Shown in pieces: positions 1 to 4,787 of a DNA stretch of 5,157 nucleotides; the first letter of the stretch is position 1; each line of letters starts with the position of its first letter. This DNA comes from an uncultured Coleofasciculus sp. GTDB taxonomy: Bacteria; Cyanobacteriota; Cyanobacteriia; Cyanobacteriales; Coleofasciculaceae. The notes below the pieces were generated by a model. It saw nothing but the letters and a program-made list of their open reading frames with translations. It searched no databases and was not told where the DNA came from. A program made the translations under genes and the position numbers. The stretch covers positions 1-5,157 of the forward strand of contig CADCTM010000059.1 in assembly GCA_902805485.1 (NCBI GenBank). The letters run 5' to 3'.

Positions 1-18
1 CAATCTAGGATTGGAAAC

Positions 19-753
19 TTATCGAGTCAAGGCGTTTAAAAAACGTTGAAGATTAGTAAGGAAGCCAGGTTTTTGTGGTGCGGGTGTCTCCCTGGTATCA
101 TTATTTGTAGCTTTGGCAAGAATTAAATCGAGAGCGTCTCCTACTGGTCTTTGAGATTCTTCCGCAATGATCTGATATCCATCATCAGTTTCAAGCCAGA
201 CTTGCCAGAGGGAAGGGTAGGAGCGGAGGATTGCTGCGCCGTCAAGAGGTCGGAGGTAGTAGCAAGACTCAATCGTAGCAAGGAACCTTTCCCGCAATTG
301 ACGTGCCGCGTAGCCAATGCCGACGACGGAAACATCTTCTAACTGGGGATTGAGTAAAATAAAAGGGCGATCGCCTGCTAAATTACTCAATTTCTCAACT
401 TGGGCAACTTCCACCGACGAAGGTGCAACCAACAAAAACGCCTCGTCTTCTGGCTGAATCTTTTCTTCCATCAGCGATCGAGACGTACCCACATCATCAA
501 TTTTAAACCCAACCGCCCCCCAATCGCGGCGGGCAAGAGCAGCCGCACCGGTATCGGCAAACAAAACTTTCGGCACAATGCCCAACTCATCAAAAATAGG
601 GATAAACTGTTGGGCAATTGACTGGGATTGGAGAGCAATTTCCGGGAATACTAAATCGACTTGTAAGCGTGTGCGACCATCATTAAGAGCAGTTTTCGTC
701 GCCAATGCCGCTTGTGCGATCGCATCTTCTAAGGTATTAGGAAGTGTAGCCAT
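19..753 (-). CDS. DUF1995 (LPA3-like) family protein
   Basis: The 244-residue product matches my memory of the DUF1995 family, found in cyanobacteria and plastid-bearing eukaryotes. The plant member LPA3 is linked to photosystem II (CP43) assembly; the cyanobacterial role is not established. Visible marks are the N-terminus MATLPNTLEDAIAQA, a strand-like stretch LQVDLVFPEI at residues 30-39, FILLNPQLED at 131-140 and VGIGYAARQLRERF at 144-157. Residues 215-229 are a polar, proline-containing linker, followed by an amphipathic tail (FLTNLQRFLNALTR). No signal peptide or membrane segment is seen, so it is probably cytoplasmic or peripherally bound. The frame can be extended by eight codons to a TTG at 777-775, but the ATG at 753-751 gives the family-like N-terminus, so I chose it. 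No strong ribosome binding site precedes it. It stands alone, divergent from the MATE gene. Family call firm, function inferred. Confidence 0.88.
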   Translation of the reverse strand: MATLPNTLEDAIAQAALATKTALNDGRTRLQVDLVFPEIALQSQSIAQQFIPIFDELGIVPKVLFADTGAAALARRDWGAVGFKIDDVGTSRSLMEEKIQPEDEAFLLVAPSSVEVAQVEKLSNLAGDRPFILLNPQLEDVSVVGIGYAARQLRERFLATIESCYYLRPLDGAAILRSYPSLWQVWLETDDGYQIIAEESQRPVGDALDLILAKATNNDTRETPAPQKPGFLTNLQRFLNALTR

Positions 754-829
754 ATACTTTTTCTTGCCGATTTTCAAGTTATCAATAGTTACTAACAGTA
801 GTATGAGTCAGACCTGCGGATGAGGTGAT

Positions 830-973
830 TTAACTGCCATCAATCGTAAAGTCATGGTGGCGATCAGACTGTTGAACCTGTTTAAAGTTGCCAGGTTGCC
901 GAAAAACAGGAAACAATCCTTGATTTTTAGGTGAAGACCAATAGTACGCCTCGCCATTTTTAGATGCAAGCAA
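830..973 (-). CDS. Possible small protein or gene remnant, 47 residues
   Basis: A leftward frame opens after a TGA just inside the MATE gene and closes at TAA (832-830). The first usable start is TTG at 973-971, giving 47 residues. The product has a protein-like composition (GEAYYWSSP, QGLFPVFRQPGNF, RHHDFTIDGS) and reads like a C-terminal piece. I recognise no family. There is no ATG and no clear ribosome binding site, and a frame of this length can arise by chance. If real, it fills most of the divergent spacer and would overlap the promoter of the MATE gene. It could be a short unannotated gene, a remnant of a lost gene or noise. Confidence 0.22.
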   Translation of the reverse strand: MLASKNGEAYYWSSPKNQGLFPVFRQPGNFKQVQQSDRHHDFTIDGS

Positions 974-974
974 T

Positions 975-2339
975 ATGCGCCACGATCAGAATCCAGCTCA
1001 TTGTATCAACGAGAATATACCGCTTTCGACCCTTGAGGAGGCTAATTTACTCAGTCGCTTTTTCCGACTCGCGATTGTTAACGTTTTATCCAATTTGTTA
1101 GTCCCAATCGCTGGTTTAATCAGTATCGCCTTTTTGGGGCATCTGATGGAAATTCGTCACCTGGCAGGAGTCACCTTATCCACTGTGCTGTTTAACTATA
1201 TCTACCGCACCTTGGGCTTTTTACGTATGGGAACCACCGGGATGACGGCGCAAGCGGTAGGACGTGAGGACGAAGAGGCAGTGTTACTAATTGGATTGCG
1301 TAATGGTGCGATCGCGCTTTGTTTAGGCATCGCGATCCTAATTTTACAATATCCTTTGCAAGAGCTGGGCTTTGCTCTACTAAGTGCCGCACCAGATGTT
1401 AAATCATCGGGTCAAGCTTATTACGATACCCGGATTTTGGCAGCACCAGCAACATTACTAAATTTTGTCCTGATCGGGTGGTTTTTGGGACGGGAAAAAA
1501 GCGGCAAGGTTTTGCTTATGTCTCTCGTCGCCAACGGCGCTAACATCGCGCTGGACTATCTTTACATTGTGCGATGGGGATGGGAAAGTGCAGGCGCAGG
1601 GTTAGCAACAACAATTAGTCAGTATTTAATGCTACTTGTTGGGATGGTTTTATTCGCCCGTGAAGTGCAGTTTAAAGAAGTGCAAAAAGTTGCGGGAAAA
1701 CTGTTTGAGCCTGCCGCATTGAAAGCAATTTTTGTCCTGAATGGGGACATTTTTGTGAGAACCTTAGCGTTTCTTTCCACCTTCGCAATTTTTACTAATT
1801 TGAGTTCGGCATTGGGAACAATTATGCTGGCTCAAAATGCCTTGCTTTTACAGGTATTAACTTTAGCAATTTACTTTATTGATGGATTGGCATTTGCCAC
1901 TGAAAGTCTAGCGGGAATTTCGTTAGGGAAAGGCGAAAAAGGTCAACTTGCGGCTTTATTACGGCTTTCTGGAGGAATAAGTTTCATTTTAGGACTAAGT
2001 ATTGCCTTGGTGTTTGTCTTATTTCCGACGCCTTTGTTTGGGGTGTTAACAAACCACACTGAAGTTCTTGAGTGTCTTAATATTTATGTGCCGTGGCTAT
2101 TACCTGTTTTAGGATTTGGTTCAATTGCTTTTATCCTAGATGGGTATTTCTTGGGTTTAGCAGAAGGTTCGACGCTCCGCAATACGGCATTACTTTCTAC
2201 TTTGGTTGGTTTTGTGCCGATGGCAATCATTGCATGGCATTTTCAAAGTAGCCATTTATTGTGGTTAGCTTTATCGTTATTTATGGCGGCGAGAGCGGTT
2301 ACTTTAGCGGTGCAGGTGCCGAGGACGCTTCAAGATTAG
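975..2339 (+). CDS. MATE family efflux transporter, DinF-type
   Basis: The product is a 454-residue polytopic inner-membrane protein of usual MATE length, with about twelve hydrophobic segments. The family exports organic cations, drugs or metabolites using a proton or sodium gradient; the substrate here is unknown. DinF-type marks are GLISIAFLGHL (47-57), GFLRMGTTGMTAQAVG (81-96), LDYLYIVRWGWESAGAG (193-209), NGDIFVRTLAF (256-266), FIDGLAFATESLAG (301-314) and GYFLGLAEGSTLRNT (389-403). The two-lobe arrangement is intact. Relatives of this group as I remember them read GLVDTAFLGHL in the first membrane helix; here Ser50 replaces the Asp. Close relatives in cyanobacteria include the guanitoxin-cluster transporter GntT, but no guanitoxin genes are nearby, so I do not use that name. 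ATG 975 is the only plausible start before the first helix: an in-frame TAG lies at 942-944. No clear ribosome binding site is seen. Convergent with the desulfurase gene. Confidence 0.92.
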   Translation: MRHDQNPAHCINENIPLSTLEEANLLSRFFRLAIVNVLSNLLVPIAGLISIAFLGHLMEIRHLAGVTLSTVLFNYIYRTLGFLRMGTTGMTAQAVGREDEEAVLLIGLRNGAIALCLGIAILILQYPLQELGFALLSAAPDVKSSGQAYYDTRILAAPATLLNFVLIGWFLGREKSGKVLLMSLVANGANIALDYLYIVRWGWESAGAGLATTISQYLMLLVGMVLFAREVQFKEVQKVAGKLFEPAALKAIFVLNGDIFVRTLAFLSTFAIFTNLSSALGTIMLAQNALLLQVLTLAIYFIDGLAFATESLAGISLGKGEKGQLAALLRLSGGISFILGLSIALVFVLFPTPLFGVLTNHTEVLECLNIYVPWLLPVLGFGSIAFILDGYFLGLAEGSTLRNTALLSTLVGFVPMAIIAWHFQSSHLLWLALSLFMAARAVTLAVQVPRTLQD

Positions 2340-2353
2340 GGGAGAAAAATGAG

Positions 2354-2380
2354 CGCTTTTTATCTGGTTTCAAAAATGCG
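2354..2380. terminator. Weak candidate terminator between convergent genes
   Basis: The 68-bp gap between the two converging stop codons holds CGC-T-TTTT (2354-2361), which can pair with AAAA-T-GCG (2373-2380) around one T·T mismatch, leaving an 11-nt loop. An HIP1 octamer follows directly (2378-2385) and then TTTT. The stem is AT-rich and weak, so the call rests mainly on location. The placement would suit ending one or both transcripts. Confidence 0.22.
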
Positions 2381-2407
2381 ATCGCTTTTGTCTATTCTTA
2401 AGCTCAA

Positions 2408-3568
2408 TTAACACCGAACCAAGGCTAATGGCATCAATCGTTCCAAAACCTGCTTCAGTACCATCGCCGTCCAGTCTACATCCGCTTCCGTTGTATCACG
2501 TCCCACAGTTAGGCGAATCCCTCCCAGGGCAACCAAATCACTGTAGCCCATTGCCAGCAAGATTGGGCTAGGACTGAGTTTACCACTGTGACAGGCGGAA
2601 CCAGCACTAATACCAATTCCCGCCAGGTTCAACTGCCGTACCAGGGTTTTTCCCGTAATATTTTTTCCATCACCCAGGACGGCGAAACTGACGTGATGAG
2701 GCAAGCGATGAAAGCGATCGCCTATTGGCATCAAATTCGGTGTATCCGCCAACTGTTCAAATAAGCGATTTCGCAACGCCATTAACCGGGGTGTCTCCGT
2801 TGCCATCTCAGCGGCTGCCAGTTGCGCTGCCACCCCAAAACCTGCGAGTGCAGCAACAGCCTGTGTCCCAGAGCGTAGGCGCAATTCTTGCCCCCCTCCA
2901 GACAAGATTGGCACTAACTCCACACCCGGACGAACATATAGTGCGCCTGCCCCTTGGGAACCGTAAAATTTATGACCAGAAAGGGAAAGTAAATCGACGG
3001 GTAGCTGTTGTACGTCAATGGGGAGGCGTCCGGCAACCTGGACGGCATCGGTGTGAAATAAGATATTGCGATCGCGCACAATCTTACCTAGGACATCAAT
3101 CGGTTGCAGCGTCCCAACTTCGCTTTGACCGTAGATGATGGAAACTAAAACCGTATTCGGTTGTATTACGTGTTGTAAGTCGCTGGGATTCACTCGTCCT
3201 TGGGCATTCACCGGCAACCGCGTCACTTCCCAACCCCACTGTTCCAATAAGCGCACAGGTTCGGCTATGGCTGAATGCTCGACGCTGGAGATAATAATAT
3301 GCTGGGGCGTTCGATAAAGTTGGGCAATTCCCATAATCGCCAGGTTATCCGCCTCGGTGCCACCACAGGTAAACACAATTGAGTCAGCAGGGGCATTAAT
3401 TAGCGCTGCTACCTGATTTCTTGCCTGTTCTACTAGCATCGCCGACTGTTGTCCCCACGAATGCAAACTAGAAGGATTGCCCCACTGTTGAGTCAGGGCA
3501 TCTTGCATGGCACTAATTACTTCTGGGCGCGGCGGTGTTGTCGCGCTGTAGTCCAGATAAATTTGCAT
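2408..3568 (-). CDS. Cysteine desulfurase, IscS/NifS-like (class V aminotransferase fold)
   Basis: The 386-residue product is full length for an IscS/NifS-type cysteine desulfurase. This cytoplasmic, PLP-dependent enzyme takes sulfur from L-cysteine, leaving alanine, and holds it as a persulfide for iron-sulfur clusters, thio-modified tRNA or cofactors. Visible marks are the N-terminus IYLDYSATTPP, GGTEADN (69-75) near the PLP phosphate, His98 in SVEHSA, YGQSEVGTLQPI (146-157), Asp174 in FHTDAVQ, the PLP-binding Lys200 in SLSGHKFYGSQGAG, RSGTQ (232-236), and the sulfur-accepting Cys326 in SAGSACHSGKLSPS. All catalytic residues are present. Cyanobacteria usually have several desulfurases (SufS and IscS types), and sequence alone does not tell which role this one has, so no symbol is given. 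No iscU, iscR, suf or nif gene adjoins it. ATG 3568-3566 fits the family N-terminus; no purine-rich ribosome binding site is obvious. Confidence 0.95.
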   Translation of the reverse strand: MQIYLDYSATTPPRPEVISAMQDALTQQWGNPSSLHSWGQQSAMLVEQARNQVAALINAPADSIVFTCGGTEADNLAIMGIAQLYRTPQHIIISSVEHSAIAEPVRLLEQWGWEVTRLPVNAQGRVNPSDLQHVIQPNTVLVSIIYGQSEVGTLQPIDVLGKIVRDRNILFHTDAVQVAGRLPIDVQQLPVDLLSLSGHKFYGSQGAGALYVRPGVELVPILSGGGQELRLRSGTQAVAALAGFGVAAQLAAAEMATETPRLMALRNRLFEQLADTPNLMPIGDRFHRLPHHVSFAVLGDGKNITGKTLVRQLNLAGIGISAGSACHSGKLSPSPILLAMGYSDLVALGGIRLTVGRDTTEADVDWTAMVLKQVLERLMPLALVRC

Positions 3569-3651
3569 GGTTTTTGGGGCAAACGGCGATCTCTATCTTC
3601 AGCATAGTCTCTGTCCCACTCAAGCCGAGCTGCATAGTTCGGTTATTTGTG

Positions 3652-3722
3652 AAAAACTAGATCAGGCAACGGATTTAACAGATAATTATTGGGTTCCCCA
3701 ACTTTGAGGGCTGATGCCTGAT
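3652..3722 (-). terminator. Probable terminator of the zinc-knuckle gene, nested hairpin
   Basis: On the leftward strand, about 25 nt after the stop of the zinc-knuckle gene, ATCAGGCA (complement of 3715-3722) pairs perfectly with TGCCTGAT (complement of 3661-3668). Inside sits a second perfect hairpin, TTGGG-GAA-CCCAA (3689-3701). The outer stem is followed by CTAG and five T (complement of 3652-3656). Position, orientation and T-run all suit intrinsic termination before the desulfurase promoter. The 46-nt interior is long for a classical terminator, so the structure might also have another role in the RNA. Confidence 0.42.
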
Positions 3723-3747
3723 TCGTGTAACAGGTCTAATGACTAAT

Positions 3748-4155
3748 TTAACCGCCTGGTTTATCCACGTTGTAATCTTCGTGAGACAAAACGGCGTGGG
3801 GTACTAACAGGCTACCGCGATCATGGCAAATCATGCGATAGTTGCGGGTGACGGGAATACTGATAATCCAACGGTTGTGGCGCAGTCGCTTGCCCCCAAA
3901 CTCTCGGTAATTATTGTGAGTTTCTAATGCCGCAATAATTGTACGGGCTTTGACCACCACATGAGTTGGCAGATTTTTTAAATTAATCGGATCATCGGCA
4001 AAGGTAGACTCCCATGCCTGTTTTTGCTGTCTCTTTTGTTCTAAAGCGTTGTGTTGTTGAAGGATGCTAGCGCATATCACTTCGTCAGCACATCGGTGGC
4101 AGGTTTGACCATACCCTTTATGACCACACGGAAATGTCTTTTTTCTTCTCGACAT
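3748..4155 (-). CDS. Small zinc-knuckle protein with RelE/ParE-like C-terminal half
   Basis: The 135-residue product starts MSRRKKTFPCGHKGYGQTCHRC. Cys10, His12, Cys19 and Cys22 (with His20) form a likely zinc site. I recall this N-terminus as a cyanobacterial domain of unknown function (possibly named DUF7682). Residues 32-50 are a Gln/Lys-rich helix. Residues 62-130 look like the RelE/ParE toxin fold: a helix LPTHVVVKARTIIAALE, GGKRL, then strands IISIPV, RNYRMICHD and LLVPHAVLSHEDYN, matching the order of the toxin core. That resemblance is by eye. A basic N-terminus with a zinc knuckle suggests RNA or ribosome binding. No antitoxin gene adjoins it. The frame extends to a GTG at 4182-4180, but those nine codons lie in a tRNA-like or structured leader, so I prefer the ATG at 4155-4153. 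A probable terminator follows. Confidence 0.75.
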   Translation of the reverse strand: MSRRKKTFPCGHKGYGQTCHRCADEVICASILQQHNALEQKRQQKQAWESTFADDPINLKNLPTHVVVKARTIIAALETHNNYREFGGKRLRHNRWIISIPVTRNYRMICHDRGSLLVPHAVLSHEDYNVDKPGG

Positions 4156-4230
4156 AAAACGGTAGTAGGGGTTCAAACCCACAACCTCACAATGCTGCTA
4201 CCCTGTGAGCAATTCCCCAAATAAAACGGT
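4154..4230 (-). repeat. Ten-base direct repeat flanking the zinc-knuckle leader
   Basis: ATAAAACGGT occurs at 4154-4163, where it overlaps the ATG of the zinc-knuckle gene, and again at 4221-4230, where it overlaps the candidate -10 box. The copies are perfect, in the same orientation and 67 bp apart. The segment between them contains a hairpin and a tRNA T-arm-like stretch. The repeat may come from a small duplication or insertion, or be chance. Confidence 0.5.
4186..4209 (-). promoter_or_regulatory. Leader hairpin upstream of the zinc-knuckle gene
   Basis: CTCACA (4186-4191) and TGTGAG (4204-4209) are perfect inverted arms with a 12-nt spacer. In the leftward transcript the hairpin would end 30 nt before the ATG at 4155. 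It could be an mRNA leader structure or an operator. Its 3' arm carries ATTGTGAG, which recurs before the phospholipase-D-like gene. Confidence 0.35.
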
Positions 4231-4250
4231 TGAATAAGCAGCGAAGGCAA
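4221..4250 (-). promoter_or_regulatory. Candidate promoter of the zinc-knuckle gene
   Basis: Leftward, TTGCCT (complement of 4245-4250) is followed after 18 nt by TTTTAT (complement of 4221-4226), each four or five matches to the sigma-70 boxes. Transcription would start near 4213 and give a leader of about 58 nt that begins with the CTCACA/TGTGAG hairpin. The match is moderate. Confidence 0.3.
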
Positions 4251-4375
4251 GTCCGCTTGCAATTTATGTTAATTCAAGCGTGCGTCTTTTTTTAAATTAT
4301 TTAAATAAAACACTATGTGGTATCCCTTTTATTGTTTGTTTTTGGTGTAACCCAGTCGGTTTGTCGAACAGGCTC

Positions 4376-4420
4376 AGTCCTAGATTCGTCGTTAATGCGC
4401 TTTGCCCTAGGACTTTTTGT
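4376..4420 (+). terminator. Orphan intrinsic-terminator-like hairpin
   Basis: AGTCCTAG (4376-4383) and CTAGGACT (4407-4414) form a perfect 8-bp stem with a 23-nt loop, followed at once by TTTT, G, TTT. Orientation by T-run is rightward, yet no rightward gene lies upstream in the spacer. It may end an unannotated small RNA, or stop transcription before the phospholipase-D-like promoter. The T-run is on this strand only. Confidence 0.42.
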
Positions 4421-4457
4421 TTAAGTTTACTTTAACCTCACGGAATCGGTAAATCTC

Positions 4458-4488
4458 TGTGGTCATGCTCATAAGTGGTTTGACCACA
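4458..4488 (+). repeat. Competing inverted repeats (GTGGT/ACCAC)
   Basis: TGTGGTCA (4458-4465) pairs perfectly with TGACCACA (4481-4488) over 8 bp with a 15-nt loop. A second GTGGT at 4475-4479 can instead pair with ACCAC at 4483-4487 around a TTG loop. The two hairpins share the same 3' arm and exclude each other. Another AGTGGTT lies at 4550-4556, matching 4474-4480. This may be a regulator binding site or an RNA switch. Confidence 0.4.
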
Positions 4489-4598
4489 AGATCATTTGAA
4501 GCCGCTAATTGAGAAAGCAAGACGCCAAGACATTATAAACATTAGATGTAGTGGTTCAAGGCTTATTTCTCTGGTCGGCTGATTTTAGTCACTAGCTG

Positions 4599-4628
4599 TT
4601 GACACAAACTTCTTTGAATCAATATTTA
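4599..4628 (+). promoter_or_regulatory. Candidate sigma-70 promoter for the phospholipase-D-like gene
   Basis: A perfect -35 box TTGACA (4599-4604) is followed after 18 nt by TATTTA (4623-4628), four of six matches to the -10 box. Transcription would begin near 4635, leaving a leader of about 150 nt that contains the GAACTT/AAGTTC and TCTCA/TGAGA hairpins. Confidence 0.45.
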
Positions 4629-4747
4629 AGTGATTTTACCGTGGAATTACTGAGAGTCAGAACTTTTTTTTCATGAAGTTCCGCAATCTCCACATTGCTC
4701 TGACATTTAGCTAAGGAAATACTAATAGACACTGTAAAAATTCGTAT

Positions 4748-4761
4748 TCTCAATTGTGAGA
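4748..4761 (+). promoter_or_regulatory. Leader hairpin before the phospholipase-D-like gene
   Basis: TCTCA-ATTG-TGAGA is a perfect 5-bp inverted repeat with a 4-nt loop, ending 26 nt before the ATG. It contains ATTGTGAG (4753-4760), the same octamer found in sense orientation at nearly the same distance before the zinc-knuckle gene. Confidence 0.33.
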
Positions 4762-4787
4762 CTAAGATGTTTCACCACTAGATAATT

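Larger units (their letters stand above)
367..3075. repeat. Six HIP1 octamers (GCGATCGC)
   Basis: Perfect GCGATCGC palindromes lie at 367-374, 716-723, 1308-1315, 2378-2385, 2714-2721 and 3068-3075. This motif is highly over-represented in many cyanobacterial chromosomes. Five lie inside genes and one between the convergent MATE and desulfurase genes. None occurs between 3076 and the end of the window. Confidence 0.9.
4156..4787. other. Structured 632-bp intergenic region
   Basis: I find no convincing gene here on either strand. The longest ATG-started frames are about 21 codons or less. The region is AT-rich, with a perfect palindrome TTTAAAT-T-ATTTAAA at 4291-4305. It holds several hairpins: GCAAG/CTTGC (4247-4260), CGCTTG/CAAGCG (4254-4280, followed by seven T at 4287-4293) and GAACTT/AAGTTC (4660-4681). 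Further structures and two promoters have their own entries. A second, weaker rightward promoter is possible (TTGAGA 4509-4514, TATAAA 4534-4539, spacer 19). It acts as the divergent control region of the zinc-knuckle and phospholipase-D-like genes and may encode a small RNA. Confidence 0.7.

Noticed and set aside
754..777. Eight-codon N-terminal extension of the DUF1995 gene starting at TTG
   Set aside because: The ATG at 753 gives the family-like N-terminus MATLPNTLEDA; the extension is a run of Lys-rich codons without a good ribosome binding site.
875..897. Inverted repeat AACCTG/CAGGTT in the divergent spacer
   Set aside because: Six-base arms with an 11-nt gap and no supporting feature; within what chance gives.
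808..957. ATG-started 49-residue leftward frame overlapping the 47-residue frame
   Set aside because: Its composition (MARRTIGLHLKIKDCF...) does not look like a conserved protein, and it overlaps a more protein-like frame; neither is secure.
1035..1041. GAGGAGG as a ribosome binding site for an internal MATE start
   Set aside because: No ATG, GTG or TTG follows in frame at a suitable distance, and the protein needs the residues that follow for its first helix.
3625..3642. Hairpin CCGAGCT-GCAT-AGTTCGG upstream of the desulfurase
   Set aside because: It pairs well only in the rightward RNA (one G·U), where no gene is known; no T-run follows.
3661..3722. Miniature transposable element with terminal inverted repeats
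   Set aside because: No flanking target duplication is seen, and orientation plus T-run fit a terminator better.
4156..4182. Nine-codon extension of the zinc-knuckle gene starting at GTG
   Set aside because: The extension reads VGLNPYYRF, typical of a translated T-arm-like stretch, while the ATG at 4155 begins the expected MSRRKKTFPCGH.
4357..4440. Leftward short frames (21 codons from ATG at about 4472; 43 codons without a start)
   Set aside because: Too short or without a start codon, and no recognisable protein motif.
4673..4714. Short frame MKFRNLHIALTFS before the phospholipase-D-like gene
   Set aside because: Only 13 codons, no ribosome binding site; the likeness of its start to MKFVPNHI downstream is probably chance.
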